A stretch of DNA of 64,000 bases, taken from assembly GCF_006715005.1 (NCBI RefSeq), contig NZ_VFMJ01000001.1:1488001-1552000 (forward strand). Direction: 5' to 3'. The position numbers and the translations under genes were made by a program. Of this stretch, positions 48,476-57,893 are shown piece after piece. This DNA is from Serratia marcescens. GTDB taxonomy: Bacteria; Pseudomonadota; Gammaproteobacteria; Enterobacterales; Enterobacteriaceae. The notes beneath the pieces are model-generated. The model ran no database searches. It was given only the letters and a program-made list of their open reading frames with translations, and was not told the origin of the DNA. Numbering within the stretch: position 1 is the stretch's first letter; the number at the start of each line of letters is the position of its first letter.

Positions 48476-49951
48476 ATGGCGGTAACCTCTACAGCCCAGG
48501 CGTGTGACCTGGTTATTTTCGGCGCGAAAGGTGATTTGGCGCGCCGTAAGCTGCTGCCTTCCCTGTACCAGTTAGAGAAAGCCGGACACATCCACCCGGA
48601 TACGCGGATCATCGGCGTCGGCCGCGCGGAGTGGGATAAAAAAGCTTATACCGAAGTGGTCAAGGAAGCGCTTGGCACCTTCATGAAAGAAAAACTGGAT
48701 GACGAACTCTGGGCCACGCTGAGCGCACGCCTGGATTTCTGCAATCTGGACGTCAACGACAGCAAGAACTTTACCAAACTGGGTAAAATGCTGGATCAGA
48801 AACACCGCACCACCATCAACTACTTCGCCATGCCGCCAAGCACCTTCGGCGCCATCTGCAAAGGGTTGGGCGAAGCCAAGCTGAATCATGAGCCGGCGCG
48901 CGTGGTAATGGAAAAACCGTTGGGCACCGATCTGGCGTCCTCCCGCGTGATCAACGATCAGGTGGCGGAGTACTTCAACGAATCCCAGGTTTACCGTATC
49001 GACCACTATCTCGGCAAAGAGACGGTGCTGAACCTGTTGGCGCTGCGTTTCGCCAACTCGCTGTTCGCCTCCAACTGGGATAACCGCACCATCGATTCGG
49101 TGCAGATCACCGTGGCGGAAGAGGTGGGCATCGAAGGGCGCTGGGGTTACTTCGACCAGGCCGGCCAGATGCGCGACATGATCCAGAACCACCTGCTGCA
49201 GATCCTGACCATGATCGCCATGTCGCCGCCGGCGGATCTGACCACCGACCGTATCCGCGACGAAAAGGTGAAGGTACTGCGCTCGCTGCGCCGTATCGAT
49301 CAGACCAATGTACGGGAAACCACCGTGCGCGGTCAGTACACCGCCGGTTTCGTCCAGGGCAAGAAAGTGCCGGGTTATCTGGAAGAGGAAGGGGCGAACA
49401 AGAGCAGCAGCACCGAAACCTTCGTCTCCATCCGCGTGGATATCGACAACTGGCAGTGGGCCGGGGTGCCGTTCTATCTGCGTACCGGTAAACGCCTGCC
49501 GACCAAATGTTCGGAAGTGGTGGTGTACTTCAAAAACCCGCCGCTTAACCTGTTCAGCGATTCTTACCAGCAGCTGCCGCAGAACAAGCTGACCATCCGC
49601 CTGCAGCCGGACGAAGGCATCGAAATTCAGGTACTGAACAAGGTGCCGGGGCTGGATCACAAGCACCGTCTGCAGACCACCAAGCTGGACCTGAGCTTCT
49701 CGGAAACCTTCAACCAGGAGCACGTGGCGGACGCCTACGAGCGCCTGCTGCTGGAGACCATGCGCGGCATTCAGGCGCTGTTCGTGCGCCGCGATGAGGT
49801 GGAAGAGGCCTGGAAGTGGGTCGATTCCATCATGGACGCATGGAAAGCCGACAACGAGGCGCCTAAGCCTTATCAGGCGGGCACCTGGGGGCCGGTGGCC
49901 TCGGTGGCGATGATCACCCGCGACGGCCGTTCCTGGAACGAGTTCGAGTAA
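48476..49951 (+). CDS. zwf: glucose-6-phosphate 1-dehydrogenase
   Basis: 491 residues, equal to E. coli Zwf. It oxidises glucose 6-phosphate to 6-phosphogluconolactone with NADP. NADP loop [14 protein letters not shown], the substrate motif RIDHYLGKE with catalytic His nearby, and MEKPLG. ATG 48476 (M-A-V-T-S-T-A) sits 6 bases after GAGGAG and matches the family; an ATG two codons earlier (48470) overlaps that site. Confidence 0.97.
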   Translation: MAVTSTAQACDLVIFGAKGDLARRKLLPSLYQLEKAGHIHPDTRIIGVGRAEWDKKAYTEVVKEALGTFMKEKLDDELWATLSARLDFCNLDVNDSKNFTKLGKMLDQKHRTTINYFAMPPSTFGAICKGLGEAKLNHEPARVVMEKPLGTDLASSRVINDQVAEYFNESQVYRIDHYLGKETVLNLLALRFANSLFASNWDNRTIDSVQITVAEEVGIEGRWGYFDQAGQMRDMIQNHLLQILTMIAMSPPADLTTDRIRDEKVKVLRSLRRIDQTNVRETTVRGQYTAGFVQGKKVPGYLEEEGANKSSSTETFVSIRVDIDNWQWAGVPFYLRTGKRLPTKCSEVVVYFKNPPLNLFSDSYQQLPQNKLTIRLQPDEGIEIQVLNKVPGLDHKHRLQTTKLDLSFSETFNQEHVADAYERLLLETMRGIQALFVRRDEVEEAWKWVDSIMDAWKADNEAPKPYQAGTWGPVASVAMITRDGRSWNEFE

Positions 49952-49959
49952 TGCGCAAT

Positions 49960-49988
49960 GCCGGCAGCCTGTCTGCCGGCTTTTTTTT
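49960..49988 (+). terminator. rho-independent terminator of zwf
   Basis: Stem GCCGGCAG/CTGCCGGC with a 5-base loop and eight T residues, 8 bases after the zwf stop. It separates zwf from eda. Confidence 0.94.
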
Positions 49989-50105
49989 GCCTGCGATCTG
50001 CGCGTGGGCCACATCACTTACGGTACGGCCGGACGTCCGCGCATTTGTGCGGAGCCCTGTGGCAGGGGCGTGCCATTGTTAACCGCGAGTAATGGAGAAA
50101 TAACG

Positions 50106-50747
50106 ATGAAAAACTGGAAAACCAGCGCCGAGCAGATCTTGACGGCGGGACCGGTGGTGCCGGTTATCGTGATCAACAAGCTGGAGCAGGCGGTGCCGCT
50201 GGCGAAAGCGCTGGTTGCCGGCGGCGTGCGGGTATTGGAGGTGACGCTGCGCACCGCCTGCGGGCTGGAGGCTATCCGCGCTATTGCCAAAGAGGTGCCG
50301 GAGGCCATCATCGGCGCCGGTACGGTGATCAATCCGCAGCAGCTGCGGGAGGTGACCGAGGCGGGGGCGCAGTTCGCCATCAGCCCGGGGCTGACCGAAG
50401 CCTTGCTGCAGGCGGCGACGGCGGGGCCTATCCCGCTGATCCCGGGTATCAGCACCGTTTCCGAGCTGATGCAGGGTATGGATCACGGCCTGCGCGAATT
50501 CAAATTCTTCCCGGCGGAAGCCAACGGCGGCGTGAAGGCGCTGCAGGCGATCGGCGGCCCGTTCCCGCAGGTGCGTTTTTGCCCGACCGGCGGCATTACG
50601 CCGAGTAACTACCGCGATTATCTGGCGCTGAAAAGCGTGCTTTGCATCGGCGGTTCCTGGCTGGTGCCGGCGGATGCGCTCGAAAGTGGCGACTACGCGC
50701 GCATCACTGAACTGGCGCGCAGCGCCGTCAGCGGCGCCGCGTTGTAA
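50106..50747 (+). CDS. eda: KHG/KDPG aldolase (Eda)
   Basis: 213 residues, class I aldolase that splits 2-keto-3-deoxy-6-phosphogluconate into pyruvate and glyceraldehyde 3-phosphate and also acts on 2-keto-4-hydroxyglutarate. Catalytic Glu in VLEVTLRT and Schiff-base Lys in [15 protein letters not shown] 50106 follows GGAGAA and gives the E. coli length; 34 upstream codons of open frame are not homologous. The dehydratase gene edd, normally between zwf and eda, is absent here, so this aldolase may mainly serve hexuronate breakdown or KHG recycling. Confidence 0.96.
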   Translation: MKNWKTSAEQILTAGPVVPVIVINKLEQAVPLAKALVAGGVRVLEVTLRTACGLEAIRAIAKEVPEAIIGAGTVINPQQLREVTEAGAQFAISPGLTEALLQAATAGPIPLIPGISTVSELMQGMDHGLREFKFFPAEANGGVKALQAIGGPFPQVRFCPTGGITPSNYRDYLALKSVLCIGGSWLVPADALESGDYARITELARSAVSGAAL

Positions 50748-50797
50748 CCCGTGCCGCGCCTGGGGTTGGCGCTTATTTGCGCACCCGCGATTATCGC

Positions 50798-50826
50798 AAG
50801 GCTCAACGTTCCGTTGGGCCTTTTTT
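50798..50826 (+). terminator. rho-independent terminator of eda
   Basis: Stem AAGGCTCAACG/CGTTGGGCCTT (one G-T pair) around TTC, followed by a T run. Confidence 0.88.
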
Positions 50827-50999
50827 AATTTTTATCGTGATTAACTTTCTTATTTTTAACCCGTTTTTTTCCGCTTTTTATGAAAACGGCAGTTTGCTTT
50901 CTTATTTTGGCTGTGGTAAAAATATCTCAGTTGAAAATTTTACTTTTATGAGGATATTGGGCAAATCGCACGGTGTGCGGCTGATAATAGAGAACTATT

Positions 51000-51098
51000 A
51001 TGATGACTATTAACGGAACTACCCTCAGAACCTCTACTTGCCAACTCTTCCTGTCTGCGATCCTTGCCAGTGAGCATCACTGGTGCAGCGAGCTATAG
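51000..51098 (+). CDS. candidate upstream ORF in the mdtJI leader (leader peptide)
   Basis: ATG-ATG start after AGAGAAC, 32 codons: M-M-T-I-N-G-T-T-L-R-T-S-T-C-Q-L-F-L-S-A-I-L-A, ending H-H-W-C-S-E-L then TAG. E. coli mdtJI has a regulatory uORF (mdtU) in its leader; whether this ORF is its counterpart was not checked. Position, ribosome site and the long leader are seen; the regulatory role is inference. Confidence 0.45.
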   Translation: MMTINGTTLRTSTCQLFLSAILASEHHWCSEL

Positions 51099-51298
51099 CG
51101 TCTTTCTCCCTTAACCGGCGCGGGTGGCGGGCTTAGGCCTTCACGCTACCGTTCAGCCGGGCAAACATTCTTTTTGCGTTTGGGTCAGTTTATCCCCAGG
51201 GATCTCTGCGTCTTGCGCGCCGCAATACGGCCGTTCGACGAGATAAATCGGGATAAATATGCCTTGGCGCGCGTTATTCGCCGTTTGGGAGAAAAATT

Positions 51299-51667
51299 AT
51301 GATTTATTGGATCTTTTTAGGTTTGGCCATCATGACCGAAATCATCGGCACTTTGTCGATGAAATACGCCAGCGTCAATGGCGGTATGATCGGGCACATC
51401 GTGATGTACGTGATGATCACCGCGTCTTATGTGTTGCTGTCGGTGGCGGTAAAACGCGTGGCGCTGGGCGTGGCCTATGCGCTGTGGGAAGGCATCGGCA
51501 TTCTGTTCATTACCCTGTTCAGCGTGCTGTGGTTCGACGAGCCGATCTCGGCGCTGAAGGTGCTGGGCCTGGCTACGCTGATCGCCGGCATCATGCTGGT
51601 GAAATCCGGCACCCGCAAAGAGCGAAAACAGGTCAGCCCGCGAGGTGACAACCATGCAACAGTTTGA
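51299..51667 (+). CDS. mdtJ: small multidrug resistance protein, spermidine export subunit MdtJ
   Basis: 122 residues, four membrane helices, SMR family. Helix 1 has the proton/substrate-binding Glu14 ([11 protein letters not shown]) and helix 3 the conserved [11 protein letters not shown]. In E. coli MdtJ and MdtI form a heteromer that exports spermidine. The C-terminal [10 protein letters not shown] tail is basic. The next gene starts 23 bases before its stop. Confidence 0.95.
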   Translation: MIYWIFLGLAIMTEIIGTLSMKYASVNGGMIGHIVMYVMITASYVLLSVAVKRVALGVAYALWEGIGILFITLFSVLWFDEPISALKVLGLATLIAGIMLVKSGTRKERKQVSPRGDNHATV

Positions 51668-51983
51668 GTTGTACCACATTGGGTTCCTGGGGCTGGCGAT
51701 CGTGCTGGAAATCATCGCCAACATCTTCCTGAAGATGTCGGACGGCTTCCGTAAAATTTGGCTGGGGCTGTTGTCGCTGCTGTCGGTACTCGGCGCGTTC
51801 AGCGCCCTGGCGCAGGCGGTGAAGGGCATCGATCTGTCGATCGCTTATGCGCTGTGGGGCGGTTTCGGTATCGCCGCCACCATCGCCGCAGGCTGGATCA
51901 TGTTCGGCCAGCGGTTGAACGCCAAAGGCTGGATTGGCCTGGCGCTGCTGCTGACGGGGATGGTGATCCTCAAACTGTCCTGA
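51645..51983 (+). CDS. mdtI: small multidrug resistance protein, spermidine export subunit MdtI
   Basis: 112 residues, four membrane helices, with Glu19 in helix 1 ([14 protein letters not shown]) and [15 protein letters not shown] in helix 3. It pairs with MdtJ to export spermidine. The reading frame overlaps mdtJ by 23 bases, indicating coupled translation and a fixed subunit ratio. Confidence 0.95.
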   Translation: MTTMQQFELYHIGFLGLAIVLEIIANIFLKMSDGFRKIWLGLLSLLSVLGAFSALAQAVKGIDLSIAYALWGGFGIAATIAAGWIMFGQRLNAKGWIGLALLLTGMVILKLS

Positions 51984-51994
51984 TAGCGGGCAAT

Positions 51995-52028
51995 AAAAAA
52001 CCGCAGGCGTCGCCGTCTGCGGTTTTTT
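51995..52028. terminator. bidirectional terminator between mdtI and yoaB
   Basis: Stem AAAAAACCGCAG/CTGCGGTTTTTT around a 10-base loop; A and T runs on both sides serve both convergent genes. Confidence 0.92.
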
Positions 52029-52045
52029 TTCGCCTGCGCTCAGGC

Positions 52046-52390
52046 TTACAGCGCGGCGATGATTTTGATTTCCACCTTGTACTTCGGATTCATCAGCTGC
52101 GCCTGCACGGTGCAGCGCACCGGCGCGCTGCCGGCGACCACCCAGGCGTCCCAGGCGGCGTTCATCGCGGCGAAGTCGGCGGTGTTGGCCAGGAAGATGG
52201 TGGCATCCAGAATGCGGCTTTTGTCCGAACCGACGCGCGCCAGCAGCACGTCGATGGCGGCGAGGGCGTTGGCGGTCTGCGCGGTCGCGTCGTCATCCAG
52301 GTTTTCCGGCACGCTGGTGTAGTAAACGGTCTCGTTGTGCACTACGGCTTCGGACCAGCGCTGATCGGGATCAATTCTTTCGATATTCAT
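52046..52390 (-). CDS. yoaB: RidA-family protein YoaB
   Basis: 114 residues of the YjgF/RidA (Rid) family. It keeps APVRCTVQAQL at the Arg position that binds the carboxylate of enamine/imine substrates in active RidA, and ends NPKYKVEIKIIAAL. E. coli YoaB is a close match; a deaminase role for this subfamily is not shown. It is divergent from yoaA. Confidence 0.92.
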   Translation of the reverse strand: MNIERIDPDQRWSEAVVHNETVYYTSVPENLDDDATAQTANALAAIDVLLARVGSDKSRILDATIFLANTADFAAMNAAWDAWVVAGSAPVRCTVQAQLMNPKYKVEIKIIAAL

Positions 52391-52523
52391 TTGCTTATCT
52401 CCATATCATAGTCCCGCTAAGGGTAGCACAGCCGGTCATGAAAATGCGCGGCGATAAAGTGGGTGGTAGCCGGGCGGCAGGCTTGGCATAATCACCGCTG
52501 AATGACACCGGCAGAGAGACAGC

Positions 52524-54440
52524 GTGACAGACGATTTTGCAACAGACGGCGCATTGGCGCAGGCTATCAAGGGATTCAAACCGCGTGAACCGCAGCGGCA
52601 GATGGCGCAAGCCGTTACCGAGGCGATCAATTTCAAGCAGGAGCTGGTGGTGGAAGCCGGCACCGGCACTGGCAAGACCTTCGCTTATTTGGCGCCGGCA
52701 CTGCGCGCCGACCGCAAAGTGATCATCTCGACCGGTTCGAAAGCGTTGCAGGATCAGCTGTATGCGCGCGATCTGCCTACCGTCGCCAAGGCGTTGAAGT
52801 ACAAAGGCAAGCTGGCGCTGCTCAAGGGGCGCTCCAATTACCTGTGTCTGGAACGGCTGGAACAGCAGTCGATGGTCGGCGGCGAACTGGCGGGGCAGAC
52901 GCTGATCGATCTGGTGCAGCTGCGCAAGTGGTCGTCACAGACCAAAGAGGGCGACATCAGCACCTGCAGCGAAGTGGCGGAAGACAGTTTCGTCTGGCCA
53001 TTGGTGACCAGCACCAATGACAACTGTTTGGGCAGCGACTGCCCGCTGTATCAGGATTGCTTCGTGGTCAAGGCGCGCCGCCGCGCGATGGATGCGGATG
53101 TGGTAGTGGTGAACCATCACCTGTTCCTGGCAGATATGGTGGTGAAAGAGGGCGGTTTCGCCGAGCTGATCCCAGAAGCCGAGGTGATGATTTTCGACGA
53201 GGCGCACCAAATCCCCGACATCGCCAGCCAGTATTTCGGCCAGCAGCTCACCAGCCGTCAGCTGTTGGATCTGGCGAAGGACATCACCATCGCCTACCGC
53301 ACCGAAGTGCGCGACGCCGCTCAACTGCAAAAAAGCGCCGACCGTCTCAGCCTGAGCACGCAAGATTTTCGCCTGAACCTGGGCGAGCCGGGGTTCCGCG
53401 GCAATCTGCGTGACGTGCTCGGCGAACCCAACGTGCAGCGCGCTCTGTTGCTGCTCGATGATGCGCTGGAGCTGTGTTATGACGTGATGAAGCTGTCGCT
53501 GGGGCGTTCGGCGCTGCTGGATGCCGCCTTTGAACGCGCCACGCTGTACCGCGCGCGGCTCAAGCGGCTGAAGGCGGTGACGGAGCCGGGCTACAGCTAT
53601 TGGTATGAGTGCAACTCGCGCCACTTCGTGCTGGCGCTGACGCCGCTGACGGTGGCCGATCGGTTCCGCGAAATGCTGGACGACAAGCCGGGTAGCTGGA
53701 TCTTTACCTCGGCCACGCTGTCGGTCAATGACCAGTTGGGGCATTTCACCGAACGGCTGGGGCTGACCAAGGCCAAAACGCTGCTGTTGCCGAGCCCGTT
53801 CGACTATGCCAAACAGGCGTTGCTGTGCGTGCCGCGCTTTTTGCCTTCGCCGAACCAGCGCGGCGGGGCGCGCCAGCTGGCGCGTATGCTGCGGCCACTC
53901 ATCGAAGCCAACAACGGCCGCTGCTTCTTTTTATGCACCTCACACCAGATGATGCGCGAGTTGGCGGAAGAGTTCCGCGCCACGATGACGCTGCCGGTGC
54001 TGTTGCAAGGGGAAACCAGTAAAGGGCAACTGCTGGCGCAGTTCGTCGCCGCCGGTAACGCGCTGCTGGTGGCGACCAGCAGCTTCTGGGAAGGGGTGGA
54101 CGTGCGCGGCGACGCGCTGTCCTGCGTCATCATCGATAAGCTGCCGTTCACTTCACCGGACGATCCGCTGCTGAAGGCGCGCATTGAAGATTGTCGCCTG
54201 CGCGGCGGTGACCCGTTCAATGACGTGCAGTTGCCGGACGCGGTCATCACCCTGAAACAGGGCGTCGGCCGCTTGATCCGCGATACCGACGACCGCGGCG
54301 TGCTGGTGATTTGCGATAACCGTCTGGTGATGCGGCCTTATGGTGAGGTGTTCCTCAATAGCCTGCCGCCCACGCCGCGTACCCGCGATCTGAAACAGGC
54401 CATCGCCTTCCTGCAGGCCGCTGATACGTCGGCCACGTGA
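52524..54440 (+). CDS. yoaA: DinG/XPD-family DNA helicase YoaA
   Basis: 638 residues, an iron-sulfur superfamily 2 helicase. Walker A EAGTGTGKTFAYL, then four cysteines for the [4Fe-4S] cluster (in NYLCLER and CLGSDCPLYQDC), DEAHQIPD, and C-terminal motifs SSFWEGVDVRG and QGVGRLIRD. In E. coli it partners HolC and helps repair replication-fork damage. The start is GTG 52524. yoaB lies divergent, as in E. coli. Confidence 0.95.
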   Translation: MTDDFATDGALAQAIKGFKPREPQRQMAQAVTEAINFKQELVVEAGTGTGKTFAYLAPALRADRKVIISTGSKALQDQLYARDLPTVAKALKYKGKLALLKGRSNYLCLERLEQQSMVGGELAGQTLIDLVQLRKWSSQTKEGDISTCSEVAEDSFVWPLVTSTNDNCLGSDCPLYQDCFVVKARRRAMDADVVVVNHHLFLADMVVKEGGFAELIPEAEVMIFDEAHQIPDIASQYFGQQLTSRQLLDLAKDITIAYRTEVRDAAQLQKSADRLSLSTQDFRLNLGEPGFRGNLRDVLGEPNVQRALLLLDDALELCYDVMKLSLGRSALLDAAFERATLYRARLKRLKAVTEPGYSYWYECNSRHFVLALTPLTVADRFREMLDDKPGSWIFTSATLSVNDQLGHFTERLGLTKAKTLLLPSPFDYAKQALLCVPRFLPSPNQRGGARQLARMLRPLIEANNGRCFFLCTSHQMMRELAEEFRATMTLPVLLQGETSKGQLLAQFVAAGNALLVATSSFWEGVDVRGDALSCVIIDKLPFTSPDDPLLKARIEDCRLRGGDPFNDVQLPDAVITLKQGVGRLIRDTDDRGVLVICDNRLVMRPYGEVFLNSLPPTPRTRDLKQAIAFLQAADTSAT

Positions 54441-54519
54441 AAGATGAAGGGCTTACGGGGCTGTGCTACAATGCGCGCCCTGTATGAAAAAACCAGTTTT
54501 ATTCCCGCCAGAGGTTGGC

Positions 54520-55221
54520 ATGTCCACGCGAATTTTAGCGATCGATACCGCGACGGAAGCCTGTTCCGTCGCGGTCTGGAATCAAGGCGAAATCCACGCC
54601 CTGTTTGAGCTGTGCCCACGCGAGCATACGCAACGAATTTTACCTATGGTGCAGCAGGTGCTGGCGGAGTCCGGCCTGGCGCTCAACCAGCTCGATGCGC
54701 TGGCCTTCGGTCGCGGCCCCGGCAGTTTTACCGGGGTGCGCATCGGCATCGGCATCGCTCAGGGCCTGGCGCTGGGCGCCGATCTGCCGATGATTGGCGT
54801 TTCCACGTTGCAAACCATGGCGCAGGGCGCCTGGCGCGTCAGCGGCGCGGAGCGCGTGCTGGCGGCGATCGATGCGCGCATGGGTGAAGTCTACTGGGGG
54901 CAGTTCGAACGTCAGGCTGACGGCAGCTGGTTGGAAAGCGAAGGCGAGGCCGTGCTGTCGCCGGCGCAGGCGCTCGAGCGTGCACAGCGCCTGCAGGGCG
55001 AATGGGCCCACGTCGGCACCGGCTGGCAAACCTATCCCGACCTGGTCAACGGTTCAACCCTGAGCGTGCGCGATGGCCAGATGCTGTTGCCGCAGGCGCA
55101 AGACATGCTGCCGCTGGCGCTGCACGCCTGGCAACAGGGGTTGGCGGTGGCGGTGGAAAACGCCGAGCCGACCTATCTGCGCAATGAAGTCACCTGGAAA
55201 AAACTGCCGGGTCGCGAGTAA
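54520..55221 (+). CDS. tsaB: tRNA threonylcarbamoyladenosine synthesis protein TsaB
   Basis: 233 residues (231 in E. coli). ASKHA-fold scaffold of the TsaBDE complex that makes t6A37 in ANN-decoding tRNAs. N-terminal [16 protein letters not shown] and [21 protein letters not shown] are diagnostic. ATG 54520 follows GAGG; 19 extra codons upstream lack homology. It lies after yoaA and before yeaY, the E. coli order. Confidence 0.96.
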   Translation: MSTRILAIDTATEACSVAVWNQGEIHALFELCPREHTQRILPMVQQVLAESGLALNQLDALAFGRGPGSFTGVRIGIGIAQGLALGADLPMIGVSTLQTMAQGAWRVSGAERVLAAIDARMGEVYWGQFERQADGSWLESEGEAVLSPAQALERAQRLQGEWAHVGTGWQTYPDLVNGSTLSVRDGQMLLPQAQDMLPLALHAWQQGLAVAVENAEPTYLRNEVTWKKLPGRE

Positions 55222-55321
55222 TCGCGGCGTATTGTGCTGTTGTTGATGCCGGGCGATGAAGGCCTGCAACTTGAACGACGAAACGCGGTCAAAGTTACAG
55301 GCATTTCAGGAGATTGCGACT

Positions 55322-55912
55322 ATGTTAATCCGCACTGCAAGTAAAAAGCTGTCGCTGCTGGCCATTGCCTGCGGCGCGCTGGCGCTGACCGGGTGCGTCA
55401 CCGTACCGGATGCGATCAAAGGCTCCAGCCCCTCACCGGTGACTCAGCTTTCCTCGGTACAAAATGCACCGAACCTGTTTACCGGCGCGGAAGCCCGCTT
55501 CGGCGGCACCGTGGTGAACGTCGCCAACGAACAAGGGCGTACGGTGCTGGAGATTGCGGCGGTGCCGCTCGACAGCGGTGCACGGCCTATTCTGGGTGAG
55601 CCGTCGCGCGGCCGCTTGCTGGCCACGGTGAATGGCTTCCTCGAACCGGTTGATTTCAAAGGCCAACTGGTGACCGTCGTCGGTCCCATTACCGGCCTGA
55701 AAGAAGGGCGGATTGGCATGACGCCCTATCGCTTCGTGACGATGAACGTGACCGGCTTCAAACGCTGGCATCTGGTGCAACAGGTGGTGATGCCGCCGGC
55801 GCCGATGGGCCCCTGGGGCTGGCGCGGTGGCCCGTGGGGGCCAGGTTGGGGCGCAGGCTATGGTTGGTACAACCCCGGCCCGGCCCAGGTGCAAACCATC
55901 GTAACCGAGTAG
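55322..55912 (+). CDS. yeaY: Slp-family outer-membrane lipoprotein YeaY
   Basis: 196 residues. Signal peptide with lipobox A-L-T-G-C (Cys25). The mature part has the Slp fold ([37 protein letters not shown]) and ends in a Gly/Trp/Pro-rich tail ([19 protein letters not shown]), typical of YeaY. Role unknown; E. coli slp is starvation-induced and yeaY is sigma-E-linked. Start follows AGGAG. Confidence 0.93.
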   Translation: MLIRTASKKLSLLAIACGALALTGCVTVPDAIKGSSPSPVTQLSSVQNAPNLFTGAEARFGGTVVNVANEQGRTVLEIAAVPLDSGARPILGEPSRGRLLATVNGFLEPVDFKGQLVTVVGPITGLKEGRIGMTPYRFVTMNVTGFKRWHLVQQVVMPPAPMGPWGWRGGPWGPGWGAGYGWYNPGPAQVQTIVTE

Positions 55913-55939
55913 CATACGCTTGATGTGAACAAATTTGAC

Positions 55940-55959
55940 AGGGCGGCTCAGGCCGCCCT
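55940..55959 (+). terminator. rho-independent terminator of yeaY
   Basis: Stem AGGGCGGC/GCCGCCCT with a TCAG loop followed by TTTTGCTTTTTT. Confidence 0.88.
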
Positions 55960-56033
55960 TTTGCTTTTTTGGGATAAGGAATATCCGACAAGTTAGTGAC
56001 GTACATCGCAACCTGAATAATGTTTAAAACCCA

Positions 56034-56050
56034 AACTGGTCTGCTGAGTT
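56034..56050. promoter_or_regulatory. FadR operator upstream of fadD
   Basis: AACTGGTCTGCTGAGTT fits the 17-base FadR consensus (AACTGGTCNGACCNGTT type) and is very like the E. coli fadD operator. It lies 73 bases before the fadD start; long-chain acyl-CoA would release FadR and turn on fadD. Confidence 0.88.
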
Positions 56051-56123
56051 AAAATATTGTTATGGTTGGGCTGCGAGTTTGAGGGCTGCGATGATAATTA
56101 GTAATGATTTCAGGAGTAATACC

Positions 56124-57812
56124 TTGGATAAGGTCTGGTTAAAACGGTATCCGGCAGATGTGCCCGCAGAGATTGATGCCGATCGCTATTCGTCGTTGAT
56201 CGAAATGTTTGAGCATGCCGTGCAGCGCTATGCCGATCAGCCCGCCTTTATCAACATGGGCGAGGTGATGACCTTCCGCAAGCTGGAAGAACGCAGCCGG
56301 GCTTTCGCGGCTTATCTGCAAAATGAACTGGGCCTGAAGAAGGGTGACCGCGTCGCGCTGATGATGCCTAACCTGTTGCAATACCCCATCGCTCTGTTCG
56401 GCATTCTGCGCGCCGGTATGGTGGTGGTCAACGTCAACCCGTTGTATACCCCGCGCGAACTGGAGCACCAGTTGAACGACAGCGGGGCCAGTGCCATTGT
56501 CATCGTTTCCAACTTTGCCCACACGCTGGAAAAAGTGGTGTTCAACACTCAGGTCAAACACGTGATCCTGACGCGCATGGGCGATCAGCTTTCGGCCGCC
56601 AAAGGTACGCTGGTCAACTTCGTGGTTAAATACGTCAAGCGCCTGGTGCCGAAATATAACCTGCCGGATGCCATATCATTCCGCAGCGCGCTGCAGCGCG
56701 GCCGCCGCCTGCAGTATGTAAAACCGGACATCATTAATGCCGATTTGGCCTTCCTGCAGTATACCGGCGGCACCACCGGGGTGGCGAAGGGCGCAATGCT
56801 GACGCACCGCAACATGCAGGCCAACCTCGAGCAGGCCAAAGCCGCCTATTCGCCGCTGTTCCGCGAAGGGCAGGAGCTGGTAGTGACGGCATTGCCGCTG
56901 TATCACATTTTCGCGCTGACGGTGAACTGCCTGCTGTTTATCGATCTGGGCGGGCGCAATTTGCTGATCACCAACCCGCGCGATATTCCGGGGCTGGTGA
57001 AAGAGCTGGGCAAATATCCTTTCACCGCCATGAGCGGCGTCAATACCTTGTTCAATGCGTTGCTGAACAACGAAGAGTTCCACAAGCTCGATTTCTCTAC
57101 GCTGCGTTTCTCGGTCGGCGGCGGTATGTCGGTGCAAAAAGCGGTGGCCGAGAAATGGGAAAAAACCACCGGTAAGCACCTGCTGGAAGGCTATGGTCTG
57201 ACCGAGTGCGCGCCGCTGGTGGCCGGTAACCCTTACGATCTGAAACACTACAGCGGCAGCATTGGCCTGCCGGTGCCGTCGACGGACATTCGTCTGGTGG
57301 ATGACAACGGCCACGATGTGCCGCCGGGCGAACCGGGCGAACTGTGGGTCAAAGGGCCGCAAGTTATGTTAGGCTATTGGCAGCGCCCGGAAGCCACCGA
57401 CGAAGTGCTTAAAGATGGCTGGCTGGCGACCGGTGACGTGGTGACCGTCGACGAGCTGGGGTTTGTGCGCATCGTCGACCGTAAGAAAGACATGATCCTG
57501 GTCTCCGGTTTCAACGTTTACCCGAACGAGATCGAGGACGTGGTCAGCCAGCATCCGAAAGTGCTGGAATGTGCAGCGATCGGCGTGCCCAGCGAGGCCT
57601 CCGGCGAAACGGTGAAGATCTGCGTGGTGAAGAAAGACGCCTCGCTGACCAAGGAAGAGCTGTTGACCCATTGCCGCCGCCACCTGACCGGGTATAAAGT
57701 GCCTAAAATTGTTGAGTTCCGCGATGAACTGCCGAAGTCGAACGTCGGCAAGATTTTGCGGCGAGAACTGCGCGATGAGCTAAAAACGCCGAAGCCGGCC
57801 GATGCCGCCTAG
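56124..57812 (+). CDS. fadD: long-chain fatty acid-CoA ligase
   Basis: 562 residues (561 in E. coli). It activates fatty acids to acyl-CoA as they enter from the outer membrane. P-loop [26 protein letters not shown] and the FACS motif from DGWLATGDV to IVDRKKDMI. Start is TTG 56124 (D-K-V-W-L-K-R-Y-P) with AGGAG 7 bases before; E. coli fadD also uses TTG. Upstream ATG codons at 56079 and 56091 would add 15 or 11 residues without a good site. rnd follows. Confidence 0.95.
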   Translation: MDKVWLKRYPADVPAEIDADRYSSLIEMFEHAVQRYADQPAFINMGEVMTFRKLEERSRAFAAYLQNELGLKKGDRVALMMPNLLQYPIALFGILRAGMVVVNVNPLYTPRELEHQLNDSGASAIVIVSNFAHTLEKVVFNTQVKHVILTRMGDQLSAAKGTLVNFVVKYVKRLVPKYNLPDAISFRSALQRGRRLQYVKPDIINADLAFLQYTGGTTGVAKGAMLTHRNMQANLEQAKAAYSPLFREGQELVVTALPLYHIFALTVNCLLFIDLGGRNLLITNPRDIPGLVKELGKYPFTAMSGVNTLFNALLNNEEFHKLDFSTLRFSVGGGMSVQKAVAEKWEKTTGKHLLEGYGLTECAPLVAGNPYDLKHYSGSIGLPVPSTDIRLVDDNGHDVPPGEPGELWVKGPQVMLGYWQRPEATDEVLKDGWLATGDVVTVDELGFVRIVDRKKDMILVSGFNVYPNEIEDVVSQHPKVLECAAIGVPSEASGETVKICVVKKDASLTKEELLTHCRRHLTGYKVPKIVEFRDELPKSNVGKILRRELRDELKTPKPADAA

Positions 57813-57835
57813 GTGTCGCTTTCGCGTCTGACTAT

Positions 57836-57865
57836 CAACAACGCCGGTGAATGCCGGCGTTGTTG
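57836..57865. other. hairpin between fadD and rnd
   Basis: Perfect 12-bp stem CAACAACGCCGG/CCGGCGTTGTTG around TGAATG, 24 bases past the fadD stop and about 29 before rnd. A short T-rich stretch (TGTTT) follows; may act as terminator or as leader structure of rnd. Confidence 0.65.
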
Positions 57866-57893
57866 TGTTTGAATCCTACAAGAGAATGATGTT

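Larger units (their letters stand above)
50748..51298. other. long leader region between eda and mdtJ
   Basis: 551 bases. It contains the eda terminator, an AT-rich stretch (50820-51010) that probably holds the mdtJI promoter, a candidate 32-codon upstream ORF (51000-51098), and about 200 further bases of likely structured leader before mdtJ. A 78-codon frame at 50777-51013 starts inside the eda terminator and was not called. Confidence 0.6.

Noticed and set aside
48572-50017. A 481-codon minus-strand frame opposite zwf
   Set aside because: Antisense shadow of zwf with typical His/Arg/Gln-rich composition.
50777-51013. 78-codon frame M-R-T-R-D-Y after eda
   Set aside because: It begins inside the eda terminator, has no ribosome site and no recognisable domain; hydrophobicity follows from the AT-rich promoter sequence.
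51259-51648. 129-codon frame overlapping mdtJ (M-P-W-R-A-L)
   Set aside because: It runs through mdtJ in another frame; the product is His/Arg-rich and mdtJ is a clear SMR protein.
52498-52514. CTG...CAG before yoaA as a LexA box
   Set aside because: The spacer is 11 bases, not 10, and the centre is not AT-rich.
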